A stretch of DNA of 64,000 nucleotides from Halobellus rarus (GTDB lineage Archaea > Halobacteriota > Halobacteria > Halobacteriales > Haloferacaceae). Shown one piece after another: positions 17,099 to 25,306 of this stretch (positions within the stretch are counted from its first letter, which is position 1; the number at the start of each line of letters is the position of its first letter). The notes below the pieces were generated by a model. That model saw only the letters and a program-made list of their open reading frames with translations, was not told the origin of the DNA and made no database searches. The translations under genes were made by a program, and so were the position numbers. The stretch spans positions 310,001-374,000 of the forward strand of contig NZ_JANHDI010000001.1 of the NCBI RefSeq assembly GCF_024494595.1, written 5' to 3'.

Positions 17099-17196
17099 AC
17101 GCTGCCGTACGCGATCCAGTCACTTGGCCTCGCCGGCGGATTCCGCTCCCGAGCGCCAGACTGGGATGCACGCCACCGCGGCGGGTCGGTGCGCGA

Positions 17197-17373
17197 ATTC
17201 ATATACCAAGCCGGAACCAGACGCGCCGTGATCTGAAGCCAGCCCCGCGTCGGGCAGCGGTTGTTCGGCACGTCGGCGCGGGGGCGAGAGCGACGAGTCG
17301 GCTGTCGGCCGCCGTGCGGGGACGGCGAGGCCGCGGCCGCGGTCGTTGCGAGCGGGTGCCGACTGTTCGCCAC
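17197..17373 (-). repeat. Dispersed intergenic element, copy 2
   Basis: Minus-strand copy of the dispersed element. Reading on that strand it starts GTGGCGAACAGTCGGCACC, contains GACGTGCCGAACAACCGC, then TTCAGATCACGG and CTGGTTCCGG, and ends GGTATATGAAT. The arms at 17243-17252 and 17274-17283 can form a ten-pair stem with one non-Watson-Crick pair. The middle is clearly similar to copy 3. It occupies about half of the 360-base gap between uvrA and the Asp-box gene, both on the minus strand; the 85 bases between uvrA and the element, and the roughly 100 bases after it, show nothing else recognisable. The frame MANSRHPLATT within it is an artefact of the repeat. Confidence 0.8.
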
Positions 17374-17458
17374 CGCTGTGACTGTACGGCCGACAGCGAC
17401 GCGTCGGCTCCGTGCACTTCGTCGACCGTTGGGTGTCCGGTCGACGTCCGACAGGATT

Positions 17459-20407
17459 TCAGTCGTCGTCCGCGGGCTTCGCGGGCTTGCGCCGGTCCGA
17501 TCTCGGTCCCTCGACGTCGACTGCGGGCAGGAGGTCGCGGAGGTAGCGCCCGGTGTGGGACTCCTCCGTGCGCGCGACCGCCTCGGGCGTACCGCTGGCG
17601 ACGATCTCGCCGCCGCCCTCGCCGCCCTCGGGGCCGAGGTCGACGATGTTGTCGGCGTTCTTCACGAGGTCGAGCTCGTGCTCGACGACGACGACGGTAT
17701 TGCCGTTGTCGGTGAGCCGCTGGAGCACCTCGATCAGCTTCCGCTCGTCCTCCTTGTGGAGACCGGTCGTCGGCTCGTCCAGCAGGTAGAGCGTGTCGCC
17801 GGTCTGCTTCTTCCCGAGCTCCTCGGCGAGCTTGACGCGCTGGGCCTCTCCTCCCGAGAGCGTCGTCGACGGTTGGCCGAGCGTCATGTAGCCGAGGCCG
17901 ACGTCCTCCAGCAGCTGGAGGCGACGGCGGAGCTGGGAGTTGGCCTCGAAGAACTCCAGGGCTTCGGAGACCTCCATATCGAGGACGTCCGCGATCGTCT
18001 TCCCTTTGTACTCCACGTCGAGCGTCTCGTCGTTGTAGCGCGCGCCGTCGCACTCCTCGCAGGGGACGTAGACATCGGATAGAAAGTTCATCTCGATCTT
18101 CACCGTGCCCTGGCCGCCGCAGGCCTCACATCGGCCGCCCTTCACGTTGAACGAGAACCGACCCTTCTCGTAGCCGCGCTGCTTCGAGAGCTTCGTCTCC
18201 GCGAACAGCTTCCGGATGTGGTCGAACACGCCCGTGTACGTCGCGGGGTTCGACCTGGGCGTCCGGCCGATCGGCGACTGGTCGATCAGCCGCACGGTCT
18301 CGACCGCCTCGATCCCCTCGATCGCGTCGTGGTCTCCGGGGTCGACCGAGGTGTTGTCGTTCATCTCGCGGGCCAGGCCCTTGTAGAGGATCTCGTGCAT
18401 CAGCGTCGACTTTCCCGATCCGGAGACGCCGGTGATGGCGGTGAACTGCCCGATCGGGATCGACACGTCGACGTCCTTGAGGTTGTGCTGGCGCGCCCCG
18501 CGGATCGTCAGTTCGGCCTCCGAGCCGCGGCGGTCTTCGGGGACGGGGATCTCCTCTCTCCCCGAGAGGTACTCGCCCGTGACCGACCCGTCGGCGTCGC
18601 AGACGTCGTCGAAGTCGCCCTGGACGACGATCTCGCCGCCGCGCTTGCCCGGGCCGGGACCCATATCGATGACGTTGTCCGCCCGGCGCATCGTCTCCTC
18701 GTCGTGCTCGACGACCAGTAGCGTGTTGCCCAGGTCGCGCAGGCCTTCGAGCGTGTCGAGCAGGCGGTCGTTGTCGCGCTGGTGCAGCCCGATCGACGGC
18801 TCGTCGAGCACGTAGAGGACGCCCACGAGACCGGAGCCGACCTGGGTAGCGAGGCGGATCCGCTGGCTCTCTCCGCCTGACAGGGTCGACGCCTCCCGAT
18901 CGAGCGTGAGGTACTCCAATCCGACCTCCTCCATAAAGCCGAGACGAGCGCGGATCTCCTTGAGGATCTCCTCGGCGATGGTTCGTTCGCGTTCGGTGAG
19001 TTCGTCCTCTAGGCCCTCGAAGTGCCCCAGCGCGTCGCCGATGCTCATCCGGTTGACCTCGGTGATGGCGGTGCCGGCGACCCGGACGTGTCGGGACTGC
19101 TCCTTCAGCCGCGTGCCCTCGCAGGCGGGGCAGGTGGTGACGGCCATGTAGTCCTCGATGTGTTCTCTGGTCGAGTCGGAGTCGGTCTCGACGTGGCGGC
19201 GTTCGAGGTTCGGGATGACGCCCTCGAAGTGCTTCGTCTTCCGGCGGGTCCCGTTTCGGGTCTGTCGCTCGAAGACGACCTCCCGGTCGGTGCCGTAGAG
19301 GAACTGTCGCCGCACGTCGTCGTCGAGGTCCTCGAACGGCGTGTCGACGCTCACGCCGAAGTGTTCGGCGACGGCGTCGAGCCGCGTTCGGTAATACGAG
19401 CGGTTGTACGACCACGCCTCGAAGACGTGTTTGATCGGCTTCGAGGGGTCGCGGACGACGAGATCCTCGTCGACCTCCTTGGTCTGCCCGAGACCCTCAC
19501 ACTCCGGGCAGGCCCCGTACGGGCTGTTGAACGAGAACGAGCGCGTCTCGATCTCCGAGAACTGGAAGTCGGAGTTCGGATTGCCCAGCTCCTCGGAGAA
19601 CTCGACGACGAGGCGGTCGTCGCCCTCGCCGGCCAGCGCGCCCGTCGATCGGGTGTTCGAGGCGAACGGAACGTCCTCGGGCGGGTCGGGGACGATCACC
19701 TTCAGGACGCCGTCGGCCTTCTCCAACGCCGTCTCGACGGAGTCGGCGATCCGCGAGCGACTCCCGAGGTCGATCTTCACGCGGTCGACGATCACGTCGA
19801 TCGTGTGGTCGTAGTTCTTGTCCAGGTCCGGTTTGTCGAGCGTCAGATCGTACTCCTCGCCGTCGACTTCCACCCGCGCGTACCCCTCGCTCACGAGGTC
19901 CTCGAACAGGTCCTCGAACGCGCCTTTCTGGTCGCGGGCGACCGGCGCGGCGATCTTCGCGCGGGTTCCCTCGGGGAGCTCCAGCAGTTGACTCACCATG
20001 TCTTGAGCGGACTGCTCGCCGACTTCTTCGCCCGTGACGGGATCGTACTGCGTGCCGACGCGAGCGTACAGCAGGCGGAGGTAGTCGTGGAGTTCAGTCA
20101 CCGTGCCCACCGTCGATCGGGGGTTGTTGGCGGCGTTCTTCTGGTCGATGGAGATCGCCGGCGAGAGCCCCTCGACGGACTCGACCTGCGGTTTGTCCAT
20201 CTGCCCGAGGAAGTTGCGGGCGTACGCCGACAGCGACTCGATGTACCGCCGCTGGCCCTCGGCGTAGATCGTCTCGAAGGCGAGCGACGACTTGCCCGAC
20301 CCGGAGAGGCCGGTGACGACGGTGAACGTCTCGCGCGGAATCCGGACGTCGAGGTCCTTCAGATTGTGCTCTTCGGCACCGCGAACCTCGATGAAGTCCT
20401 TGCTCAT
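17459..20407 (-). CDS. uvrA: Excinuclease ABC subunit A
   Basis: DNA-damage recognition ATPase of nucleotide excision repair, 982 residues, the usual UvrA length. It has two ABC ATPase halves, with Walker [10 protein letters not shown] near residue 33 and GVSGSGKST in the second half, ABC signatures TLSGGESQR and TLSGGEAQR, and zinc-binding CPECEG, CPACEG and CEACGG-...-CEEC motifs. The terminal basic-acidic tail KPAKPADDD is short. Haloarchaeal uvr genes are considered to have come from bacteria; no uvrB or uvrC is in this window. A TATA-like CGAACTTTCC lies about 30 bases before the ATG. Confidence 0.97.
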   Translation of the reverse strand: MSKDFIEVRGAEEHNLKDLDVRIPRETFTVVTGLSGSGKSSLAFETIYAEGQRRYIESLSAYARNFLGQMDKPQVESVEGLSPAISIDQKNAANNPRSTVGTVTELHDYLRLLYARVGTQYDPVTGEEVGEQSAQDMVSQLLELPEGTRAKIAAPVARDQKGAFEDLFEDLVSEGYARVEVDGEEYDLTLDKPDLDKNYDHTIDVIVDRVKIDLGSRSRIADSVETALEKADGVLKVIVPDPPEDVPFASNTRSTGALAGEGDDRLVVEFSEELGNPNSDFQFSEIETRSFSFNSPYGACPECEGLGQTKEVDEDLVVRDPSKPIKHVFEAWSYNRSYYRTRLDAVAEHFGVSVDTPFEDLDDDVRRQFLYGTDREVVFERQTRNGTRRKTKHFEGVIPNLERRHVETDSDSTREHIEDYMAVTTCPACEGTRLKEQSRHVRVAGTAITEVNRMSIGDALGHFEGLEDELTERERTIAEEILKEIRARLGFMEEVGLEYLTLDREASTLSGGESQRIRLATQVGSGLVGVLYVLDEPSIGLHQRDNDRLLDTLEGLRDLGNTLLVVEHDEETMRRADNVIDMGPGPGKRGGEIVVQGDFDDVCDADGSVTGEYLSGREEIPVPEDRRGSEAELTIRGARQHNLKDVDVSIPIGQFTAITGVSGSGKSTLMHEILYKGLAREMNDNTSVDPGDHDAIEGIEAVETVRLIDQSPIGRTPRSNPATYTGVFDHIRKLFAETKLSKQRGYEKGRFSFNVKGGRCEACGGQGTVKIEMNFLSDVYVPCEECDGARYNDETLDVEYKGKTIADVLDMEVSEALEFFEANSQLRRRLQLLEDVGLGYMTLGQPSTTLSGGEAQRVKLAEELGKKQTGDTLYLLDEPTTGLHKEDERKLIEVLQRLTDNGNTVVVVEHELDLVKNADNIVDLGPEGGEGGGEIVASGTPEAVARTEESHTGRYLRDLLPAVDVEGPRSDRRKPAKPADDD

Positions 20408-20524
20408 CTACGCTCGGCTATGGTGAGCGGAGAGGAAAGTTCGTCGGTTCCGGCGGCGGATTGCCGACTGCTCCGTTGCGTGTCGCCTCCTGGGACCGCC
20501 GGCGTGGTCCCTCGGCTACCGGGA

Positions 20525-21166
20525 TCAGTCGGCCGCGAGACCGGTCCCGCACTCCGGACAGAAGTTTTCGCCGCCTGCGAGTTCGTGGCCGCAGGCCGGG
20601 CAACTCGGACGGACTTCCTCGCCACAGTCCGGACAGAAATTCTCGTTGCCTGCGAGTTCGTGCCCGCAGCTGTCACATCGCTCCGCACCAGCGGCAGCCT
20701 CGTCACCTGCACTCCCTTCGCGATCGGCAGTCTCGTTCTTCGCATCCGTCTCCGCCCGGGTTGCCGTTTCTTCGTACTCCGGGGGAACCGGAACTTCGGT
20801 CGGCGTGAGCGAGAACTCCGAACTCGGGGTCGGTTCCGAGAGCAATCCCAACTCCACGAGTTGCTCAGTCACGTCGTCGATAATCTCGTGGACCCCGACC
20901 GACGCCCCGCTGTCCACGAACAGGGTTCCGTTGCCGAACACGACGACGACGGTCTCGTCGTACGCATCGGGCGAGTGCACGATCCCGGGGAACCGCTCAG
21001 GGTCGTATGTGACGTCTTCGAGTCCCAAACCGATCGCCACGGCATTGAGGTTGACTGTCGTCTGGAGGTCGGCGTACGCCGACGTCGACGCGCCACCGCT
21101 CACGTCCGCGTCCAACGCGTCCAGCCGCGCTACGAGCTCCGACGTCGAAACTGTCGACTCACCCAT
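20525..21166 (-). CDS. Single TBP-like repeat fused to two zinc ribbons
   Basis: Protein of 213 residues with an unusual layout. Residues about 32-108 (NLNAVAIGLGLEDVTYDPE, FPGIVHSPDAYDETVVVVF, then GVHEIIDDVTEQLVELGL) resemble one repeat of TATA-binding protein, including the YDPE-FPG turn; normal TBP has two such repeats. A linker rich in Glu/Thr/Ala leads to two zinc ribbons with Cys164, 167, 178, 181 and Cys189, 192, 203, 206; the two ribbons are near-duplicates (HELAGNENFCPDCG and HELAGGENFCPECG). It could bind DNA as a dimer or compete with basal factors. TBP similarity is from pattern recognition only, and no function is claimed. Confidence 0.7.
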   Translation of the reverse strand: MGESTVSTSELVARLDALDADVSGGASTSAYADLQTTVNLNAVAIGLGLEDVTYDPERFPGIVHSPDAYDETVVVVFGNGTLFVDSGASVGVHEIIDDVTEQLVELGLLSEPTPSSEFSLTPTEVPVPPEYEETATRAETDAKNETADREGSAGDEAAAGAERCDSCGHELAGNENFCPDCGEEVRPSCPACGHELAGGENFCPECGTGLAAD

Positions 21167-21323
21167 ACGTCGACGTCTCGAAAGGAGAAAATAAATCTTC
21201 GGTCAACGGTCACTGGCACCTTCGACGCGGTTCGTACCCCTTCGGCGGCGACACCGTTTGGCCGACCTGTTCGGTCCGAGGCCGTTCGGTTCGGTCCGAT
21301 GGAGCCCGCCCAGTTCGGTCCGC

Positions 21324-21677
21324 TCAGTTCAGTTTCTTCCGCGCGACGCCGACGCCCGTGGGCGCGATGATGATCTGGTCGTCGCCCTTCTGGGCGATGT
21401 CGCCGTCGACCTCCTCGGCCACCTGCCGCAGGTCGTCGATGATGTGCTCCATCGTGCTGTCGGACGTGGTGTGTCGCGTGATGTCCGCGATCACGAGGTC
21501 CCCGTCGTAGACGGCGTCTTTGATGGCGACGACGTCCTGCTGGCCGCTGATCTTCGCGATCCGGACGCTCATCCCGGCGTCACCGCGGGAGGTTTCGACG
21601 CCCTCGACGTCGAGATCGAGGTACTCGTCTGTCGAATGCTGTCCGCCCCCGCTGATGATCTTGCTCATAATCCCCAT
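21324..21677 (-). CDS. sepF: Cell division protein SepF
   Basis: Archaeal SepF, the membrane anchor of FtsZ, 117 residues. It starts with the short amphipathic segment MGIMSKIIS, then an acidic linker and the SepF core (SVRIAKISGQQDVVAIKDA, YDGDLVIADITRHTTS, then IIIAPTGVGVARKK). The start at 21677 is chosen over an upstream GTG at 21701 because it restores the family N-terminus and GAGG lies six bases before it. In haloarchaea SepF anchors FtsZ2 at mid-cell; no ftsZ gene is adjacent. It appears monocistronic, between the half-TBP gene and a PUA-domain gene, all on the minus strand. Confidence 0.9.
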   Translation of the reverse strand: MGIMSKIISGGGQHSTDEYLDLDVEGVETSRGDAGMSVRIAKISGQQDVVAIKDAVYDGDLVIADITRHTTSDSTMEHIIDDLRQVAEEVDGDIAQKGDDQIIIAPTGVGVARKKLN

Positions 21678-21761
21678 ACCTTCCTCAAACGGCAGTACCA
21701 CGTTAGTTCTTACGTCAGACGGGCGTCTGACGCGCGGCGCTCGGCAGAGGTCCTCGGCGGT

Positions 21762-22241
21762 TCAGACGACGAACTCGAAGAGGTCGTCACCGACGTGGTG
21801 CACCGATTCGACGACCTTCCCCGAGTCGCCGGTCATCTCTTCGCCGTCGACGAGGGCGCGGCCGATCGCGAGCACCTTCCCGTGGGTCTCCTCGGCGATC
21901 GTGACGAGGTCGCCCGCCGAAACCCCCGCGTCGGCCTCGACGATGCCCGGCCGCATCACGTCCGCGCCGTCGCTGACGAACGAGATGGCCCCGGCGTCGA
22001 CGGTTACGACGCCCTTCGTCACCTCGTGCCTGTTCGCGCCCTGGACGGTGAGAAAGGCCTCGTCGTCGTACTGGACGACGTCCGGTTCGCCGTCGACGAG
22101 CACCACGTCGAACGGTTCGTCGGCGAGTTCGACCATCTCGTAGGCGTCGCCGTCGAGTTCGACGCCCGTCTTCGACTCGATCGCGGCCTCCAGTTCGCCG
22201 ATCTCGTCGGCGCGGAGGTGGTGTCGGGATTTGACTTCCAT
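21762..22241 (-). CDS. PUA-domain RNA-binding protein
   Basis: Archaeal RNA-binding protein (159 residues) of the MCT-1/Tma20-like group: an N-terminal DUF1947-type domain (MEVKSRHHLRADEIGELE) and a C-terminal PUA domain from about residue 78 (VTVDAGAISFVSDGADVMR, GDLVTIAEETHGKVLAIGRAL). Eukaryotic relatives assist translation reinitiation and ribosome recycling; the archaeal role is less defined. The start MEVKSRHH at 22241 is supported by a TATA-like CATTTATCGG about 27 bases upstream (leaderless); the frame continues open to 22490 without similarity. It is divergent from the DUF7562-like gene. Confidence 0.85.
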   Translation of the reverse strand: MEVKSRHHLRADEIGELEAAIESKTGVELDGDAYEMVELADEPFDVVLVDGEPDVVQYDDEAFLTVQGANRHEVTKGVVTVDAGAISFVSDGADVMRPGIVEADAGVSAGDLVTIAEETHGKVLAIGRALVDGEEMTGDSGKVVESVHHVGDDLFEFVV

Positions 22242-22386
22242 ATCGGGCCGCACGGCGCGCCGGCCGATAAATGGCGCGACACGGGGCTCCCTCCTTCGGC
22301 TGACCCTCCGGCTCCTGCCTCCAGTCACGCCCCGTCGATCGGATACGCGGACAAACGCTAAGTGACGGTAGTGCCTGAGTACTCGT

Positions 22387-22791
22387 ATGTGGCGCTCCCG
22401 GAACACCCGGGACGGGACGACGGTGGTCTGCATCGCCTGCGGCACGTCGCTCCCGCGCTCGGAGGCGCGCGAGTACGACAAGCACGGCAACCGCTGGGAG
22501 AGACACGGGAAGTCCTTCGAGCACCTCTGTAAGGAGTGTTACCGCGGTCTCTGCCACCAACCGCGCGGCGAACTCGAAGCGCTCCTGATCGACGTCGAAG
22601 AGACCGCCGCGGTCGACGCCGAGCGGACGTCGGCGCTCGATCCGGAGGTCGAGACCGAACGGGCGCCGACGGGTGACTCCGAGACCGGGACCGACCGGGA
22701 TCTGGAATCACAGGCGGCGTTCCTCTCGCAGTACGCCCGGATGGTCGAGGAGCGCTACGGACCGGCGGACGAATCCGATCGGGACCCCTGA
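22387..22791 (+). CDS. DUF7562-like haloarchaeal zinc-finger protein
   Basis: Small conserved haloarchaeal protein, 134 residues. It carries one four-cysteine zinc site, CIAC near residue 15 and CKEC near residue 48, with a C-terminal half rich in Glu and Thr that ends in a helix, FLSQYARMVEERYGP. The sequence between the cysteine pairs (REYDKHGNRWERHGK) is basic, so nucleic-acid binding is possible. A TATA-like CTAAGTGAC about 27 bases before the ATG suggests a leaderless message from the divergent promoter shared with the PUA gene. The DUF name is recalled and tentative; function is unknown. Confidence 0.7.
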   Translation: MWRSRNTRDGTTVVCIACGTSLPRSEAREYDKHGNRWERHGKSFEHLCKECYRGLCHQPRGELEALLIDVEETAAVDAERTSALDPEVETERAPTGDSETGTDRDLESQAAFLSQYARMVEERYGPADESDRDP

Positions 22792-22860
22792 CTCACGGGA
22801 CTCGGAACCGTCGCGGCCGCCGGCGACCACCGCGCTCGGTATTCCGCTTCGCCGACGGTC

Positions 22861-23286
22861 TCAGTGCCCGACGACGACCGCCTCGCGGATCTCCAGGGCG
22901 GTCTCCAGTTCCTCGCGCCTGTCTGTCCGCGTGCCGATCCGTCTGAGCTGCTGGGCGTGCGCCCGTCGTGAGGCGTCCACCTCGCGCTCTGGAAGACCGA
23001 GTTCGGCACCGAGATCGTCCCAGTGATCGTCCGGCACCAGAAAGACGTCGCGCTCCTCGTCGGCATAGACGCGTTCGTAGGCGCGGCGGTACGTCTCGGA
23101 CTGCGGCCCCAGAAACGCCTGCACCTCACGCAGCAACGGCGCGAGCCGGTCCGGCGCGACGCTGGCGGTCGCGCCCGTGTACATGAGCACGTCGCCGTCG
23201 AGCGGGAGCGCGGGAGCGTCCCGCGACTCGTCGACGGTTTCGCTTTCGTTCCCGTTCTCGCCGACCGTCTCGCGTCCGTCGCTCAC
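22861..23286 (-). CDS. Conserved haloarchaeal protein of unknown function
   Basis: Not a family I can name with confidence. With the GTG at 23286 it is 141 residues; that codon lies one base after the stop of the upstream gene, so translation is probably coupled. The first 30 residues are polar and Gly/Asn-rich, then a helical core follows (RLAPLLREVQAFLGPQSETY, RAYERVYADEERDVFLVPDD, then HWDDLGAELGLP). There are no cysteines or membrane segments. It is the last gene of a three-gene set with a SAMP/MoaD-like modifier and a small companion, which hints at a link to molybdopterin or ubiquitin-like chemistry, but this is context only. Confidence 0.65.
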   Translation of the reverse strand: MSDGRETVGENGNESETVDESRDAPALPLDGDVLMYTGATASVAPDRLAPLLREVQAFLGPQSETYRRAYERVYADEERDVFLVPDDHWDDLGAELGLPEREVDASRRAHAQQLRRIGTRTDRREELETALEIREAVVVGH

Positions 23287-23287
23287 G

Positions 23288-23557
23288 TCACCCACCGGCG
23301 CGCATCGCCTTCTGTGAGAACCGATCGACCAGCGCATCGAGGGTGTTCGGATCGCCCTCGAAGACCACGGTCACCTCCGTGAGCTTCAGCGTCGGACCGA
23401 TCGACACCTTCTCCGCCGACAGCGAGACCGTCCAGCCGTCGCCCTCGACGCGCTCGTCGTCGACGGCGTCCCCGCCGAGCTTTTCGAGGTAGTGGCGGGC
23501 CAGTCTGAGCGAGATCCCGCGGAACGACTTCTCTCTGGTCACCCACGTGTCGCTCAC
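23288..23557 (-). CDS. Small companion of the MoaD/SAMP-like protein (MoaD-related C-terminal domain-like)
   Basis: Protein of 89 residues starting with GTG that overlaps the stop of the MoaD/SAMP-like gene (GTGA). The sequence SFRGISLRLARHYLEKLGGD, followed by VEGDGWTVSLSAEK and a C-terminal helix ending SQKAMRAGG, recalls the C-terminal domain found after a MoaD domain in some bacterial MoaD-related proteins (DUF1952-like). If so, the pair here is a split version of that two-domain protein. It also ends in Gly-Gly. Similarity is from memory and not verified; function unknown. Confidence 0.6.
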   Translation of the reverse strand: MSDTWVTREKSFRGISLRLARHYLEKLGGDAVDDERVEGDGWTVSLSAEKVSIGPTLKLTEVTVVFEGDPNTLDALVDRFSQKAMRAGG

Positions 23558-23847
23558 GACTCCCCACCCAGTGCCCCGCCAGCGACCGGCGGAAAGATGC
23601 TCAGCGTGTCGTCGGGTTCGATCGGGGTCTCGATCCCCTGCTCGTGTTCGACGTCGCGGCCGTTCAGGAGGACGTTCACCTGCGGTCGCACCGCGCCATC
23701 TTCGAGAATCTCGCCGGTCAGCCCCTCGAACTCGTCTTCGAGGGCGACGAGGACGTCACCGACGGTCTCGGCGTCGTACTCGCGGGTGATCGTCTTCGTC
23801 CCCACCGCCTCCCGGAAGGTGGCGAAGAACCGCAGTTGCACAGACAT
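23554..23847 (-). CDS. MoaD/ThiS-like ubiquitin-like small modifier protein (SAMP family)
   Basis: Beta-grasp protein of 97 residues, either a sulfur carrier for molybdopterin synthesis or a protein modifier of the SAMP type (closest in style to SAMP1/SAMP3). Family hallmarks are MSVQLRFFATFREAVG, then VNVLLNGRDVEH and DTLSIFPPVAGG. Normal members stop at that diglycine; here six residues (ALGGES) follow, so a free C-terminal glycine would need trimming. The ATG at 23847 has a T-rich TATA-like run about 27 bases upstream. Its stop overlaps the GTG of the companion gene. Confidence 0.8.
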   Translation of the reverse strand: MSVQLRFFATFREAVGTKTITREYDAETVGDVLVALEDEFEGLTGEILEDGAVRPQVNVLLNGRDVEHEQGIETPIEPDDTLSIFPPVAGGALGGES

Positions 23848-23939
23848 ACTCGACCCTGGGGCGCAGCGGGCAAAAAAGGTGCGCGCCCGTGCGGCGCGAC
23901 TACCGTCCGCCAAAACGCTTCTTTCGCCGCTGGATCGAC

Positions 23940-24350
23940 TCAGCGATCCCCGAACCGGATTCCGTCCTCGACCAGGCGGTAGTTCCGCTCGCGGTCGATG
24001 TGGGCGGCGAGCCACTCGTGCTCGTAGATCTGTGCGATCAGCTCCGCGTAGAGGTTCCGCCAGGCGATGGCGTAGATCGGCGACTGCCCCCACGCCCGGA
24101 GCTCGGGCACGAACCCGTCGTAGGTCTCCATCCGGTCCTCGAGGTGTTCGACGACGTCGACCGCGTAACTCGCCGCCTCCGACTCGGAGTCGGCGGATTC
24201 GATCGCGTCTTCGAGGCTGCCTTCCAGCCCCGCGACGGCCTGCTTCATATCCGCGGCGGCGTTGTCGCCGTCTTCGGGCAGCGATTCGAGGACGCCCCTG
24301 GGGACGCCGAGCGAGAGTTCGCGGTCGGTCTCCGACGCGTCGTCTGTCAT
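23940..24350 (-). CDS. Conserved haloarchaeal protein of unknown function
   Basis: Acidic, mostly helical soluble protein of 136 residues that I cannot assign. It opens MTDDASETDRELSLGVPRG, has a central coiled segment (ADMKQAVAGLEGSLEDAIES) and a conserved-looking end with Trp/Tyr/Arg residues (AWGQSPIYAIAWRNLYAELI, QIYEHEWLAAHIDRERNYR). No zinc motif, signal peptide or membrane helix is seen. The start at 24350 is the first Met of the coherent acidic sequence; the frame stays open upstream in other-frame shadow of the nitrilase gene. It is between the SAMP-like gene and the nitrilase-family gene, all on the minus strand. Confidence 0.65.
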   Translation of the reverse strand: MTDDASETDRELSLGVPRGVLESLPEDGDNAAADMKQAVAGLEGSLEDAIESADSESEAASYAVDVVEHLEDRMETYDGFVPELRAWGQSPIYAIAWRNLYAELIAQIYEHEWLAAHIDRERNYRLVEDGIRFGDR

Positions 24351-24417
24351 ACCTCGACCGAAGAGACCCGGCGTAAAAAAGTCGCCGTCGGCGGGCCGTC
24401 GTCCCGGCGGTCGCGGC

Positions 24418-25239
24418 TCACTCATCGTCCGGCCGTCGAGACGGCGTCCGAGACTCACCGTCGTAGATGCCGACGAGGTCCCGCTGTGCGGCGAGGGTCT
24501 CCGAATCCAGTTCGGCGACGAGGTCGTCCTCCCGGCGGTCGAGCGCGGCGTGAACCCCGCCGTCCGGTCGCGCGACGAGCGAGCGCCCGGCGTAGGTGAC
24601 GGACCTGGCTCCGGGGAGATCGCGACGCCCCGTCCGCCCCGCGCCGACGACCCAGCGGACGCCGTCCAGCGCCCGCGCGCGGAGGAGCAGGGTCCAGTTC
24701 TCGCTGTAGGCACCGGGCCACGCGCCGACCACGAACAGCGCGTCCACCCCCTCGCGGGTGAACGCGGCGCTCTCTTCGACGAAGTTGAGGTCGTAACAGG
24801 TGAGTATCCCCGCGCTCCCGACGGGCGTGTCGACGACGACCCGTTCGGTCCCTGCTTCGAGTAGCTCGCGCTCGCCCTCCCACAGGTGTCGCTTTCGGTA
24901 GAACGCCCGCGTCCCGCCGGGGGCGACGTAGGCCGTCGCGTTGTAGAGGGTCTCCTCTTCGGCGTCGCCGTCGGCCGCGCGCTCGACGAACCCGACGACC
25001 AGCGCCGTCCCCGAGTCGCGTGCGAGCCGCGCGACGCGGTCGATCTCGGGGCCATCGCGGGCGAGCGCGACGTCTGCCGCGCGCCCGTCGGCGACGAACC
25101 CGGTGAGCGCGTACTCGGGAAACAGCGCGACCGCGACGTCCTCGGAGAGCTCCCGGACCCGCGACTCGACGGCCGAGAGGTTCGCCTCGACGTCGAGGTC
25201 GGCGAGCGCGAGCTGGCAGGCGGCGACGGTCCTCGACAT
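24418..25239 (-). CDS. Nitrilase-superfamily carbon-nitrogen hydrolase
   Basis: Cytosolic amidase of the nitrilase superfamily, 273 residues, hydrolysing a non-peptide C-N bond; substrate unknown. The catalytic triad is visible: Glu42 in ALFPEYALTGF, Lys116 in YRKRHLW and Cys148 in LTCYDLNF. The start MSRTVAACQL at 25239 is preferred to 25263 because conserved similarity starts at that point. The sequence shows no fused glutaminase or synthetase domain, so it is a stand-alone enzyme. Candidates include omega-amidase or a deaminated glutathione amidase, neither provable here. It precedes the unknown gene at 23940 by 67 bases and may be co-transcribed. Confidence 0.85.
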   Translation of the reverse strand: MSRTVAACQLALADLDVEANLSAVESRVRELSEDVAVALFPEYALTGFVADGRAADVALARDGPEIDRVARLARDSGTALVVGFVERAADGDAEEETLYNATAYVAPGGTRAFYRKRHLWEGERELLEAGTERVVVDTPVGSAGILTCYDLNFVEESAAFTREGVDALFVVGAWPGAYSENWTLLLRARALDGVRWVVGAGRTGRRDLPGARSVTYAGRSLVARPDGGVHAALDRREDDLVAELDSETLAAQRDLVGIYDGESRTPSRRPDDE

Positions 25240-25306
25240 ACCCGGATGGATCGGCGACAGCACAAAAATCGTCCGCCGTCGTCCGTGGCCTCGCGGTCGA
25301 ACGGGG

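Noticed and set aside
17095-17373. Frame starting MANSRHPLATT as a small gene, with like frames at 32275-32499 and 9915-10155
   Set aside because: These frames lie inside the dispersed element, follow its repeated DNA rather than any protein family, and one copy (49908) is cut by an early stop. The similarity is that of the DNA repeat.
23288-23847. Frameshifted or broken single gene in place of two overlapping genes
   Set aside because: Both frames are intact, each has a plausible start and complete domain-like length, and GTGA overlaps are common here, for example at the ABC exporter genes.
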